Part shown: piece after piece, positions 52,343-61,327 of the stretch
How the letters are laid out: each line of letters starts with the position of its first letter
How positions within the stretch are numbered: position 1 is the first letter of the stretch
NCBI RefSeq assembly: GCF_020169515.1
Contig: NZ_JAHMHW010000001.1
Location: forward strand, 186,001-250,000
Direction of reading: 5' to 3'
From: Paenibacillus vietnamensis
Lineage (GTDB): Bacteria > Bacillota > Bacilli > Paenibacillales > Paenibacillaceae
Length of the DNA stretch: 64,000 nt
The notes under the pieces: model-generated
What the model saw: only the letters and a program-made list of their open reading frames with translations
What the model was told of the DNA's origin: nothing
Databases searched by the model: none
Position numbers and translations under genes: made by a program

Positions 52343-53347
52343 ATGGGAACACCAAAAGGAGAGTATTCGTTCTCGACGTGCTGGAATATTAAACGGCATA
52401 CAGTCGGAAGCGACATGATCGAGGAAATCCGCTCGCTCGGCTTCAGCCGTGTGGAGCTCAATTATAACGTGACAAAAGAAATGCTCGCGACGATCGAACC
52501 GATGATCGAGCGGGGGGAAATCGGCGTTTCCAGCGTGCATAACACGTTTCCGCATACGGCCGATCCCGATTACGGAACCGATTCCGTGCTGCTCGGCTTT
52601 GAAGATGAGGACAAACGGAAACGTGCGATCGGATTGCTCGTTCAATCCGCCGAATACGCAACCCGATACGGAGCAAAGGCGGTTGTCGTGCATCCGGGAG
52701 AAGTGCCGTTCGATTCCAACATTGACGCTGAGCTGAAGAAGATATACCGGGAACAGGGGCTCGATTCGGAGGCGTATGCGAAGCTGTGGAAGGAAATGAC
52801 GGAGCGGCGCGAAGCGCTGGCAGGCCATTATTTGCGCCGCATCCGCGACAGCCTGGAGGAAGCTTGCGACCGGATTGCCGCCAAAGGATGGGCTGTCCAA
52901 ATCGGCATCGAAACGCGCTCGAGATGTTATCAGCTGCCGACCCTCCGGGAGGCCAGGTCGATAATGGATGGGCTGAAGGGCGCGCCGGTCGGGCTTTGGT
53001 ATGATTTCGGCCATGGCATGATGATGGAGAGGATGGGGCTTTACGACAACGCGCAGGAGATGGAGCTGATCAGAGGCAGCATCGCCGGCGTCCATATCCA
53101 TGAAACGGTTGAACTGTCCGACCATTGGTGCCCGTATGTGCACAGCGGCGACAACGACTATTTCGACAGATTTCTGTCGGTCATCCGGGAGGCGCCGGTG
53201 AAGGTCTATGAGCTGAAGGCCGCCTGCACGCCGCAGGAAATCGAGCAAAGTCACAAGATGCTGGTTTCCAAGCTTGCAGCCTTGAGGCTCGGGGAGGATA
53301 TTGCCAATCAAAGCCTGACGGCGGGGAAAGAGAGAGGAAAAGGATGA
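52343..53347 (+). CDS. Sugar-phosphate isomerase/epimerase-like TIM barrel
   Basis: The 334-residue protein belongs to the xylose-isomerase-like/AP-endonuclease-2 barrel family. Likely metal ligands are in V-V-V-H-P-G-E, I-G-I-E-T-R, W-Y-D-F-G-H, and G-V-H-I-H-E, with a final Y-E-L-K near the end of the barrel. Such proteins isomerise or epimerise sugars and uronates, or act on inositols. In this operon it likely handles the released uronic acid or keto-sugar. It overlaps the next gene by four bases. Confidence 0.85.
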   Translation: MGTPKGEYSFSTCWNIKRHTVGSDMIEEIRSLGFSRVELNYNVTKEMLATIEPMIERGEIGVSSVHNTFPHTADPDYGTDSVLLGFEDEDKRKRAIGLLVQSAEYATRYGAKAVVVHPGEVPFDSNIDAELKKIYREQGLDSEAYAKLWKEMTERREALAGHYLRRIRDSLEEACDRIAAKGWAVQIGIETRSRCYQLPTLREARSIMDGLKGAPVGLWYDFGHGMMMERMGLYDNAQEMELIRGSIAGVHIHETVELSDHWCPYVHSGDNDYFDRFLSVIREAPVKVYELKAACTPQEIEQSHKMLVSKLAALRLGEDIANQSLTAGKERGKG

Positions 53348-55155
53348 CGATATACGAGAAGCTGGTTTCGATGAACGACGGTTGGGTGAGGGACGGCATG
53401 AGCCGGCAGGTGCTCGAAAGCGGCAGCCGGTTTTACGGAGGCGTTGCCGATCCCGCAAACGGCATTCCATGGCCTAGCCATGGCGGTACGCCGATGGAGA
53501 TGGCCGTATGGGCGGCTGCGTTAGTCAACAAAGATTCAGGATTTTACCGTGACGAAGAGCTGCTGTCGCGGCTTGAGCTCGCCGCACAATTTATGCTGGA
53601 GTGCCAGCACGACGACGGCACCATTTCGCCTCCTTGGACGAATATGCATTCGCCGCCGGATACCGCGTTCGTCGTAAGCGGACTTGCCCAGGCGTACGAG
53701 CTGCTCGAGGCCGACGGCTGGGAGCCGCTGCGCAGTGCGGCAGCCGACATTCTCCTGTTTCTGGAGCGGACCGTTCCGGCGCTGCTCACCGGCGGCTGTC
53801 ATACCCCGAACCACCGCTGGGTGATCACGGCTGCGCTTGGGTTTATGTATAAGCTGACCGGGCGTCCCGAATTGAAAGCGCGGGCGGAGCAGTGGCTTGC
53901 GGAAGGCATCGATTGCACGGCGGACGGGGAGTGGACGGAGCGCAGCAACGGCATTTATAACACGGTAAGCGATATCGTGCTTTATTACGCGGCCGAGCTG
54001 TTCGACCGTCCGGATTTGCTGGAGCCTGTCCGCCGCAATTTGCGGATGATGGCCTATATGATCCATCCGGACGGCGATATCGTCACCGACTATTCCGGAC
54101 GCCAGGATTTCGGAATCAAATTTGACATGGGAGGCTATTTCCTCGTCGCGAAGCTGATGGCGCATAAGGACCGCGATCCTCTGTTCGCCGCCATGGCGGA
54201 GCTTGCGGAGCGCTCGTTGTCCCATCAAGGCTTTCTGCCTAATCAGCCGCTGCTCGGACTGCTCCGTTATCCGGAGCTGCGCAGGCAATCGGCGGAGCCG
54301 GGAAAACTTCCGGACCAGTACCGGGTGCTTCTGCACGGCGATTTTCCGCGGGATCGTTATTTGGCCGGGATGGAGTCGGCGGGACACGGCGGACGCATTT
54401 ATCACAGCCGCCTGCATCCCGATTTCGGGGCTCCGGTCGCACGCCAGCGGAGCGGTCCGACGAGCGTTACGGTCATGACGGAGACGAACTCGTTTTTCGC
54501 GCTGCGGCATGGTGCTGCCAGGCTGCTCGCCGTACAGGTCGGCACGTCCTTCGAGCCAGGCTTCGTCAAGATGAAGCGGATGGAGCAGCTGGAGGGCGGC
54601 TACCGCTTGGAAGGCGAAGAAAGCAAGGGCTATTACGGTCCGGTCCGGGCGGAGCAGCTGCCGGAATCGGCAAAGGGAGAAGTCAGCCCTTGGTATTTGC
54701 TGCCGCATCATTTGCGGGAGATTACGCATGAGCAGCGCCAGCAGGTGCAGGCCGAGCTGACGGAAACGGGACATGGCTGGAGGATCCGCGTATGGAGCGA
54801 CCGGCCGGAGCCGATGATGGCTCAGCTTTCGTTCATCCTTGGCAGCGAAGGCGAGCTGTCCGGGGAGGGACTGGCACAGGCAGGCGAAGGAACCATGTTC
54901 TGGTCGGGCGGCCCGGCCCGGCTCACTTCGGGCGGCGATTGGATCGAGCTTCGGGGCGGTGTGCAGGAGCATCTCGCGAAAGGGCTGAACCAGGTGAGCT
55001 ATCCGGCGAACTGCCAGACGCTGCTTGTCAACCTGCTGACGCCGTTCGACCGGACGTTCGAAATCCGGCTATCGCCGGCGGACGGCGATGGCGCGGGCAG
55101 CGCAGCAGATGCCGCGAACCCGGAGGAAGTTGTTAACGGGGAGGCGATCCGATGA
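53344..55155 (+). CDS. Probable alpha/alpha-toroid polysaccharide-degrading enzyme, family not recognised
   Basis: The first about 350 of 603 residues read as repeated helix pairs, as in (alpha/alpha)n-toroid lyases and hydrolases. Conserved-looking stretches rich in His, Asn, Arg, Tyr and Trp are C-H-T-P-N-H-R-W near residue 157, Y-N-T-V-S-D near residue 205 and T-D-Y-S-G-R-Q-D-F-G near residue 245. The last 200 residues look like beta-sandwich. No signal peptide is present. Because the next gene is a GH105 unsaturated-uronyl hydrolase, this may be the lyase that makes the unsaturated end, or a helper hydrolase. It could belong to an undescribed family. Start and end overlap the neighbours (ATGA). 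Confidence 0.6.
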   Translation: MTIYEKLVSMNDGWVRDGMSRQVLESGSRFYGGVADPANGIPWPSHGGTPMEMAVWAAALVNKDSGFYRDEELLSRLELAAQFMLECQHDDGTISPPWTNMHSPPDTAFVVSGLAQAYELLEADGWEPLRSAAADILLFLERTVPALLTGGCHTPNHRWVITAALGFMYKLTGRPELKARAEQWLAEGIDCTADGEWTERSNGIYNTVSDIVLYYAAELFDRPDLLEPVRRNLRMMAYMIHPDGDIVTDYSGRQDFGIKFDMGGYFLVAKLMAHKDRDPLFAAMAELAERSLSHQGFLPNQPLLGLLRYPELRRQSAEPGKLPDQYRVLLHGDFPRDRYLAGMESAGHGGRIYHSRLHPDFGAPVARQRSGPTSVTVMTETNSFFALRHGAARLLAVQVGTSFEPGFVKMKRMEQLEGGYRLEGEESKGYYGPVRAEQLPESAKGEVSPWYLLPHHLREITHEQRQQVQAELTETGHGWRIRVWSDRPEPMMAQLSFILGSEGELSGEGLAQAGEGTMFWSGGPARLTSGGDWIELRGGVQEHLAKGLNQVSYPANCQTLLVNLLTPFDRTFEIRLSPADGDGAGSAADAANPEEVVNGEAIR

Positions 55156-57395
55156 CCGTTTATATGGAGCAGCGGGACAGCTCGAGGTACTGGTTCGGCG
55201 ATGATGAGCAGCGTGTGCTGGAGGTGCTCGCTAACCGTTATGTGGGAGCAAACCCTCCAATCCCGTTCGCGCTTCGATCCTTTGCCAAGTCGGGCATTTT
55301 ACAAAACCGGGAAGGCCTTTACGAGATGGATTTCGCCGATAGGCTGCCGCAAGCGGCTAACGGCGATTACGCTTACGCCTTTGGTCTCGTATGGAGCGAC
55401 GATGAGCGCTCGATCGACGGCATTATGGAGCCGCTCGGCCCTGTCAGCTTATATGTCAACGAAGAGCGACTATACAGGTCGTCGGCAGCGGAGGAGCTGA
55501 AGCCGGATACGAGAGCCGTCATTCCGCTCCTGCTGCGCAAAGGCTGGAACAGCTTTCTGGTCGAAACGCGCAGGACGCCCGCAGGCTTCGGCTGCCGCTT
55601 CGGAGCGGACGAGGCGAAGGTGCGCATCATGCAGGTGCTTTCTCCCTTTGCCGGCCGTTCGGGATATGCGGGCTGGGTGTATGCCGGTCCTTCGTCTAAA
55701 CCGTTGTACGGCGTGGAACTCCGTTTTCCCGATTATGCAAAGCCGGAAGAGGACAGCGGCCAAGCCTGGCTGCCCCGGACGAGCTGGAAGGAAGAGGAGG
55801 CTGCTTTGCCGGTGTTCGAGCGGCTGTTCGGCCGGCCCTCGCGTCCGGCGGCGGCCCTCGGCTGGAACCGATTGTCCGTCCCTGCTGAGGCCGACGGCGC
55901 GTCGCTGATGCTCGAAGGCACAGCTTTTGGGCCGACGACGGTGTGGCTGGACGGCCGTCCCGTTGTCGAGCTGACCGAGGAAGGCGGCTTTCAGCTGACG
56001 GTACGAGCGGAGGCTGGAATTCATCAGCTGCTTGTTCGAAGCGTAAGCGGCCCGAACGGCTGGGGTTTTTCCCTCAAAGCAAGTGCAGGCGGCAAGCCGC
56101 TGGCATTCGAGCCGCCGGCGCCGATTCACGGCAGCGGGGAGGCTTGGCTGTACGCGGGTCCGCTTCATCCGCAGACGGCGCTGCCGGAGCCGGCATCGGT
56201 ATGCACGCTCACGATGCTTCTGCCTTCGGCGGATTTGGAAGGCCGTCCTGCCGGCAGCACGTATTGGATGACCGGCGCGCCGGATACGATGGTCAGGCCT
56301 TATTACGAGAACGCGATGCTCAGCAACAAATGGACGACAGGAAGCGCAACCAACTATGCAAGGTGGGATTATCCGCTCGGCGTGACGATGTACGGCCTGC
56401 TGAGAACCTCGCGCGAGCTGAATCGGCCGGATTTGGCCGACTATGCGCTGGGCCATATCCGCAGCTGCACGGAGATGTACGATTATTCCATATGGGACCG
56501 GGATCAATACGGTTTTCCATCCGTTAACCACCAGCTTGTGCTGATCAAGATGCTCGATAACTGCGGCTCCTTCGGCTCAGCCATGCTTGAGGCTTATTCA
56601 ATGACGGGGGAGGATCGTTTTCTCCGGATTGCCGACGGGATTGCCGACTTCATGCTCCGCAGGCTGGAGCGGAGGGAGGACGGCGCGTTTTACCGGCTAT
56701 GTCCCGGCGAATATTCGGCCGACACGATGTGGGCCGACGATCTGTACATGAGCGCACCGTTTTTGACGAGATATGCATCGGCGGCCGAATGCCCCGAGGC
56801 GCTGGATGAGGCGGCGCGGCAATTTTTATTGTTCAAGCGGTATTTGCTGATGGAGCCGGAGAATGTGATGTCGCATGTATACGACTTCAAATACGGTCAG
56901 GCGACGCGCGTGCCTTGGGGCCGGGGCAACGGCTGGGTTCTGTTCTCGCTGTCGGAGCTGCTGGAGAAGCTGCCTGAACAGCATAAGGATCGCGAAGCTC
57001 TTCTTGCGATGTTCCGTGATTTGTGTGCGGGAGTGGCTGCTTTGCAGGCGGACTCCGGCCTGTGGCGTCAGGTGCTTAACGAACCGGATGCTTATGAGGA
57101 AGCTTCGTGTACGGCGATGTTCGCGTATGCTTTCGCCAGAGGGGTGCGGTTCGGCTGGCTGCAAGACACGGAGAAATATTCGGAGGCCGCATTGGCGGCA
57201 TGGAGGGGCTTAACAGGCCATGCGATCGACCGGGGCGGCAACGTTCACGGCGTATGCAGCGGGTCGCGGTACTCTTTTGCTCCCGACTATTACATGTACG
57301 ATTTGCGCACGGTCGTGAACGATAATCACGGCATCGGCATTATGATGCTGGCAGGCGTGGAGATCAGCCGGTTGAAGCGCAGGGATCTTAAGTAA
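55152..57395 (+). CDS. GH105-like unsaturated uronyl hydrolase with N-terminal beta domains
   Basis: The last 370 of 747 residues carry GH105/YteR features: an early D-Y-S-I-W-D-R segment, M-W-A-D-D-L-Y-M-S (the catalytic Asp region), W-G-R-G-N-G-W-V, the L-W-R-Q-V-L-N-E-P near E-A-S-C-T-A-M-F-A-Y, and a final G-I-G-I-M-M-L-A-G. These enzymes hydrate the unsaturated uronic acid left by polysaccharide lyases such as those acting on rhamnogalacturonan. The first 370 residues are beta-rich and unusual, since plain GH105 enzymes are about 370 residues long. No signal peptide. It is the last gene of the operon. Confidence 0.85.
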   Translation: MTVYMEQRDSSRYWFGDDEQRVLEVLANRYVGANPPIPFALRSFAKSGILQNREGLYEMDFADRLPQAANGDYAYAFGLVWSDDERSIDGIMEPLGPVSLYVNEERLYRSSAAEELKPDTRAVIPLLLRKGWNSFLVETRRTPAGFGCRFGADEAKVRIMQVLSPFAGRSGYAGWVYAGPSSKPLYGVELRFPDYAKPEEDSGQAWLPRTSWKEEEAALPVFERLFGRPSRPAAALGWNRLSVPAEADGASLMLEGTAFGPTTVWLDGRPVVELTEEGGFQLTVRAEAGIHQLLVRSVSGPNGWGFSLKASAGGKPLAFEPPAPIHGSGEAWLYAGPLHPQTALPEPASVCTLTMLLPSADLEGRPAGSTYWMTGAPDTMVRPYYENAMLSNKWTTGSATNYARWDYPLGVTMYGLLRTSRELNRPDLADYALGHIRSCTEMYDYSIWDRDQYGFPSVNHQLVLIKMLDNCGSFGSAMLEAYSMTGEDRFLRIADGIADFMLRRLERREDGAFYRLCPGEYSADTMWADDLYMSAPFLTRYASAAECPEALDEAARQFLLFKRYLLMEPENVMSHVYDFKYGQATRVPWGRGNGWVLFSLSELLEKLPEQHKDREALLAMFRDLCAGVAALQADSGLWRQVLNEPDAYEEASCTAMFAYAFARGVRFGWLQDTEKYSEAALAAWRGLTGHAIDRGGNVHGVCSGSRYSFAPDYYMYDLRTVVNDNHGIGIMMLAGVEISRLKRRDLK

Positions 57396-57447
57396 CTGGA
57401 ATTTTTACCCTTATATTATTTAAGGAACAAGCCTGATGCTGAAATAG

Positions 57448-57574
57448 CTGTATTTTATGTATATAAATGGACTGTTTTGGGTGAACGAGCTGTTTTTCGG
57501 AAATTTAACTTCATGAAATCCATCTATATTTGCCTTATCGGATGAATCTCTGTAAATAGATACACGAAATACAG
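57448..57574. repeat. Palindromic intergenic repeat element
   Basis: CTGTATTTTATGTAT at 57448-57462 and ATACACGAAATACAG at 57560-57574 are inverted copies with two mismatches, bounding 127 bases of AT-rich sequence without a gene. It fills most of the gap 57396-57693. It resembles small non-coding repeats scattered between genes. Confidence 0.5.
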
Positions 57575-57693
57575 TTACACCCTTAGGTGCAACTGGTCAA
57601 GCTATCGACCCCACACGGGAATGGGCATTGCCAAATCCTTCCCTTTTTTAGGATAATGGAGGTTAAGAATAAAGCGGACGGGGAGGATGCCTG

Positions 57694-58707
57694 ATGAAAG
57701 CGACTATTTACGACGTGGCCCGGGAAGCCGGCGTTTCGATCGCGACCGTTTCGAAGGTCATCAACGAAAAAGGGAAAATAAGCGAGGAGCGGCGCCGGGA
57801 AATATTCGCGATCATGGAAAGGCTGCAATACCGTCCGAGCGTCATCGCCTCCGCGCTGACAGGCAAGCATACGTATACGCTCGGGCTGCTCATCCCGGAC
57901 ATCGCGAATCCGTTCTTTGCCGAGCTGGCGCGGTCCGTGGAGGACCGGGGGCATCAGCTGGGCTACAGCGTCATCATCTGCAGCACCGACAACCAGGATG
58001 ACCGGATCGGCCAATATGTGTCGATGCTGAAGCAAAAGCAGGTCGACGGCCTGATGATCGGGACCGGCATGACCAATATGGACTTGCTTCGCGACATCAG
58101 CGCCGCGATGCCGACCGTAGTGCTGGGCCGCGAGGTGCCCGATTTTCCGGCCCACACCGTTGTCGCGGGAGACTTCGGCGGCGGCGGGCTGGCTGCCCGG
58201 CATCTGCTGCAGCTCGGTCACCGGCGAATGGCCGTATTGGCCGAGGACGAGACGATCAGCAGCAGCCGCGATCGGGTCCGCGGATTTAAGCAGGCGCTCG
58301 AAGACAGCGGAATTTCGCTGCCGGAGCGCGACGTGCTGCTGTGCCGGCACCGGATGGAGGACGGCAAGCGGGTAGCGGCTGGCTTGCTGAGCCGCGTTGA
58401 GCGGCCGACCGCCGTCTTTTGCTGCAACGACCTTCTGGCCGCAGGAGCGCTTCAAGCAGCCAAGGAGGCGGGGATCCGGGTGCCCGAGGAGCTGTCGGTC
58501 GTCAGCTTTGACAATACGATACTGGCATCGGTGACGGATCCTCCGCTCACCTCGGTCGCGCAGCCGATCGAGCTGCTGGGGGCGGGGGCCGTCGACCTGC
58601 TGATCAAAGAGTTCGAGCAGGCGCAGCCCGCAAAGGAGCGAATCGAGCTGCGGACGGAGCTGATCGTTAGAGGCTCGACGGCGGTGGCGAACGCAACCTT
58701 TAATTAA
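57694..58707 (+). CDS. LacI-family transcriptional regulator
   Basis: The 337-residue protein has the LacI helix-turn-helix (T-I-Y-D-V-A-R-E-A-G-V-S-I-A-T-V-S) at residues 4-20, the hinge helix region R-P-S-V-I-A-S-A-L, and a periplasmic-binding-like effector domain beginning T-L-G-L-L-I-P-D-I-A-N-P-F-F and ending with V-V-S-F-D-N and T-S-V-A-Q-P. GGGGAGG lies seven bases before ATG 57694. It follows the uronate-polysaccharide operon in the same direction, so a pathway-specific repressor role is inferred. No operator was identified. Confidence 0.93.
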   Translation: MKATIYDVAREAGVSIATVSKVINEKGKISEERRREIFAIMERLQYRPSVIASALTGKHTYTLGLLIPDIANPFFAELARSVEDRGHQLGYSVIICSTDNQDDRIGQYVSMLKQKQVDGLMIGTGMTNMDLLRDISAAMPTVVLGREVPDFPAHTVVAGDFGGGGLAARHLLQLGHRRMAVLAEDETISSSRDRVRGFKQALEDSGISLPERDVLLCRHRMEDGKRVAAGLLSRVERPTAVFCCNDLLAAGALQAAKEAGIRVPEELSVVSFDNTILASVTDPPLTSVAQPIELLGAGAVDLLIKEFEQAQPAKERIELRTELIVRGSTAVANATFN

Positions 58708-58916
58708 ACAACATTTTGAAAATGGTGTAAACTTAGACGTTTCTAATTTTTCAGCATTCTGCCAAGGATTGCTCGCGCATCTTCCGCCATAGCTATTGCA
58801 GCCAGCGGTTTCTCCGGATTTCCTGTATTTCCTTTGGTTTCCTCAGGCAAACGGTCTTTGTAATCCCTTACATCTTGGACTAAGATAGGAGGGGTTTCAG
58901 AAAACAAAGATCTGAG

Positions 58917-60803
58917 GTGATCAAGATTCATCCCGTCCGGCGATATCTGTTATGGGCAAAACCGTATTGGTGGAGGATCGCGTTTATTATTTTTCTAGGC
59001 ATCTTCCAATTCATCGCGCCACTTTCGACCCCGATTTACACGCAAATCCTAATCGACGACGTCCTGGCAGGCAAAGGCGGCTGGGGATTGTTTCAAATTA
59101 TTGGAATCATGTCCGCCGTTCTGCTCGCCGGGGTCATCGTCAGCTTTTTCCGCAATTATTTTTCCGCGATTCTAGGCAACCGAATGATGCTCGACCTTCG
59201 CGACCAGCTGTACAACCATCTGCAGAAAATGCCCGTCAGCTTTTACGATCAGCGGCAGGTAGGGGGTATTTCGTCAAGAGTCATCCATGACATCGGCGGG
59301 GCGCAAAACTTGATCGGCGGCGGCATCATCAATCTCGTTCTGGATCTTTTTATGGTTTTGTTCGCGGCCTTCCTGCTGTTCCGGATGAATGTTTCCTTGG
59401 CGGTGCTGTCGCTTGCCATCCTTCCGTTATACTATTTGTCCTTTACGAATATGAACGTGCACATCCGTCTGGCGTGGCGTTCGGTTCACAGGCAAATGGA
59501 ACGGATTTCGGGGACGCTGGTGGAGCGGATGGCCGGCATACGGATCGTGCAGGCGTTTAACGGGGAACGGCAGGAGCAGGTGCGGTTTGCCAGGCAAATC
59601 AAGCAGCACTACAAGCATACGATTTCCGCGCATATCTTTTCCAACGTGCTTGGCAGGCTGAGCGAGACGTTTGCCCATATCGGGGGTATCGTCATTTGGC
59701 TCGTCGGCGGCAGTCTGGTGCTTGCAGGTAAAATGAGCGCCGGTGAGATTATCGCATTTCAGATGCTACTTGGCACTTTATACGGTCCGATTCAGCGGTT
59801 TGCGGACGTGAATGTGACGATTCAAAACTCCGTTACGAATATTGAGCGGGTGTTCGAGGTGCTCGACGAGCAGCCTGCAATCGTAGAAAATGAAAATCCG
59901 CTGCCTATGCCGGTATGCGCCGGCCATGTCGTATTCGAGAACGTAACTTACAGCTATACGACACGCAATGTAGTTCCAAAGATGACTGCGGGCGGCGGTA
60001 TCCATCCCGATTTGATTGAACGGGAGAAGGCGCCGAAACGTTTTTTCTGGAAGCCGGTCAATTTGCAGCCGGAACCGCCGGACGTCACGCTCGAGGTTCG
60101 GCAGGGGATCAAGGACATTTCGTTCGAGGCTCGTCCGGGGGAGGTCATTGCGCTGGTCGGACCGAGCGGCGCGGGAAAATCGACGCTGATCAATTTGATT
60201 CCGAGGTTTTACGATCCAGGCCAAGGGTCGGTCTATATAGACGGCAACGATGTAAAAGAGTACTGCATGGACGATTTGCGGCGGCATATCGCGCTGGTGC
60301 TTCAGGATAACATTCTTTTTTCCGGAACGATAAAAGAAAACCTGATCTACGGCCGCCCGGGCGCGACCGAGGAGGAGTTGTTCGCCGCGGCGAAGGCGGC
60401 AAATGCACATGATTTCATCATGGAGTTTAAGGACGGCTATGAATCCGTCATCGGCGAGAGGGGGATGCGCCTCTCCGGCGGACAGAAGCAAAGGCTGGCC
60501 ATTGCGAGAGCGATTCTGAAGGATCCCAAAATATTAATTTTGGACGAAGCGACCTCCGCCCTCGATTCCGAGTCGGAAGCGCTCGTCACGGAGGCTTTGG
60601 AGCGCCTGATGGCGGGCAGGACGACATTCGTCATCGCTCACCGCCTCGCGACGGTCGTCCGCGCCAATCAAATTCTCGTCATCGATGACGGAAGGATCGT
60701 GCAGCGAGGCAGCCACGGCGCGCTCCTTCGCGCAGGAGGACTTTACCGCAAGCTGTACGAACAGCAGCTGAAGGCGATGAAGCCGGAGGAAATGAAGGTG
60801 TAG
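58917..60803 (+). CDS. ABC exporter, fused membrane and ATPase domains
   Basis: The 628-residue protein has six helices, then an ATPase domain with Walker A G-P-S-G-A-G-K-S-T near residue 416, Q-loop Q-D-N, signature L-S-G-G-Q-K-Q-R, Walker B I-L-I-L-D-E-A-T-S-A-L-D and a switch His in A-H-R-L-A. About 45 extra residues (N-V-V-P-K-M-T to P-D-V-T-L-E-V) interrupt the start of the ATPase domain. The GTG at 58917 lies inside GAGGTGATC, itself a near-perfect ribosome site, so the real start may be the in-frame ATT at 58926. It may function as a homodimer or with a partner elsewhere; the substrate is unknown. Confidence 0.9.
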   Translation: MIKIHPVRRYLLWAKPYWWRIAFIIFLGIFQFIAPLSTPIYTQILIDDVLAGKGGWGLFQIIGIMSAVLLAGVIVSFFRNYFSAILGNRMMLDLRDQLYNHLQKMPVSFYDQRQVGGISSRVIHDIGGAQNLIGGGIINLVLDLFMVLFAAFLLFRMNVSLAVLSLAILPLYYLSFTNMNVHIRLAWRSVHRQMERISGTLVERMAGIRIVQAFNGERQEQVRFARQIKQHYKHTISAHIFSNVLGRLSETFAHIGGIVIWLVGGSLVLAGKMSAGEIIAFQMLLGTLYGPIQRFADVNVTIQNSVTNIERVFEVLDEQPAIVENENPLPMPVCAGHVVFENVTYSYTTRNVVPKMTAGGGIHPDLIEREKAPKRFFWKPVNLQPEPPDVTLEVRQGIKDISFEARPGEVIALVGPSGAGKSTLINLIPRFYDPGQGSVYIDGNDVKEYCMDDLRRHIALVLQDNILFSGTIKENLIYGRPGATEEELFAAAKAANAHDFIMEFKDGYESVIGERGMRLSGGQKQRLAIARAILKDPKILILDEATSALDSESEALVTEALERLMAGRTTFVIAHRLATVVRANQILVIDDGRIVQRGSHGALLRAGGLYRKLYEQQLKAMKPEEMKV

Positions 60804-60853
60804 CCTAAGCTGCTTAGCTGCGGCGGTGGGATGATGGCGTGACGGATATAGAT

Positions 60854-60889
60854 GGACGCTCCCGTGTTTAACGGGGCGTCCTTTTTTTT
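60854..60889 (+). terminator. Terminator of the ABC exporter gene
   Basis: An 11-bp stem with one bulged T (60854-60865 with 60871-60881) is followed by eight T residues. Confidence 0.85.
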
Positions 60890-61243
60890 GTAAGCGTGGC
60901 AGCCATGAGCACGGGATTGATTAGGATGACGTTAGCACACTTTACTCCCCCGTCTCTGTGTATCTCCAGATGTAATTTATGCATCAGAATCGGGAGTGCA
61001 AGAGCTTTTGGCTGCTGTGCTGTACATTATGCATCAGAATCGTGCCAGCGGGGCAATATTAGCCGACGTTGCTCAATTTCCGCTGCATTTCTGCAGGGTA
61101 GGCGGTTTAGCTCAGCTTCATGTGAGTTTTTTGATGTAATTTGTACAGTGGAAGAGTTTCGGCAGCTTGATTTCAGAAGTAACAAAACTTACGTTGCCGT
61201 TCTTATGTAACCTTTAGTTTTAGGCTAAGTTAAACCGAATTGT
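60890..61243. other. Intergenic stretch with direct repeats, no gene
   Basis: No supported gene. An open frame at 60896-61210 spans the repeat copies, has no ribosome site and is not believed. The direct repeats are listed separately. Confidence 0.5.
60971..61042. repeat. Direct repeat, two 22-base copies 50 bases apart
   Basis: Copies at 60971-60992 and 61021-61042 share TTATGCATCAGAATCG and differ at one or two positions before it. A partial third copy (TGTAATTTGTACAG) follows near 61135. The copies contain the palindrome ATGCAT. Confidence 0.6.
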
Positions 61244-61272
61244 TGATTTTTGCGAACATATGTTCTATAATT
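61244..61272 (+). promoter_or_regulatory. Strong promoter of the GyrI-like gene
   Basis: TTGATT (61244-61249), a 17-base spacer and a perfect TATAAT (61267-61272). The LexA box fills the spacer up to the -10. Confidence 0.7.
61254..61267 (+). promoter_or_regulatory. LexA (SOS) box
   Basis: CGAACATATGTTCT contains the perfect 12-base palindrome GAACATATGTTC and fits the Bacillus LexA consensus CGAACRNRYGTTYC at nearly all positions. Lying between -35 and -10 it would block RNA polymerase until DNA damage removes LexA. Confidence 0.8.
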
Positions 61273-61327
61273 GAGGTAACATCCTGGTTCGGACAAGAGG
61301 CTAATCGTACAAAAGGAGATATCGGCT

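Noticed and set aside
58743..58931. 62-codon minus-strand frame between the LacI and ABC exporter genes
   Set aside because: The amino-acid composition looks natural, but it has no ribosome site, its start overlaps the start of the exporter gene head to head, and no family is recognised.
60971..61042. CRISPR array
   Set aside because: Only two copies plus a partial one, no cas genes anywhere in the window, and the interval does not look like a unique spacer.
60896..61210. 104-codon plus-strand frame after the exporter terminator
   Set aside because: It spans the direct repeats, has repeat-driven Cys/Ser-rich composition and no ribosome site.
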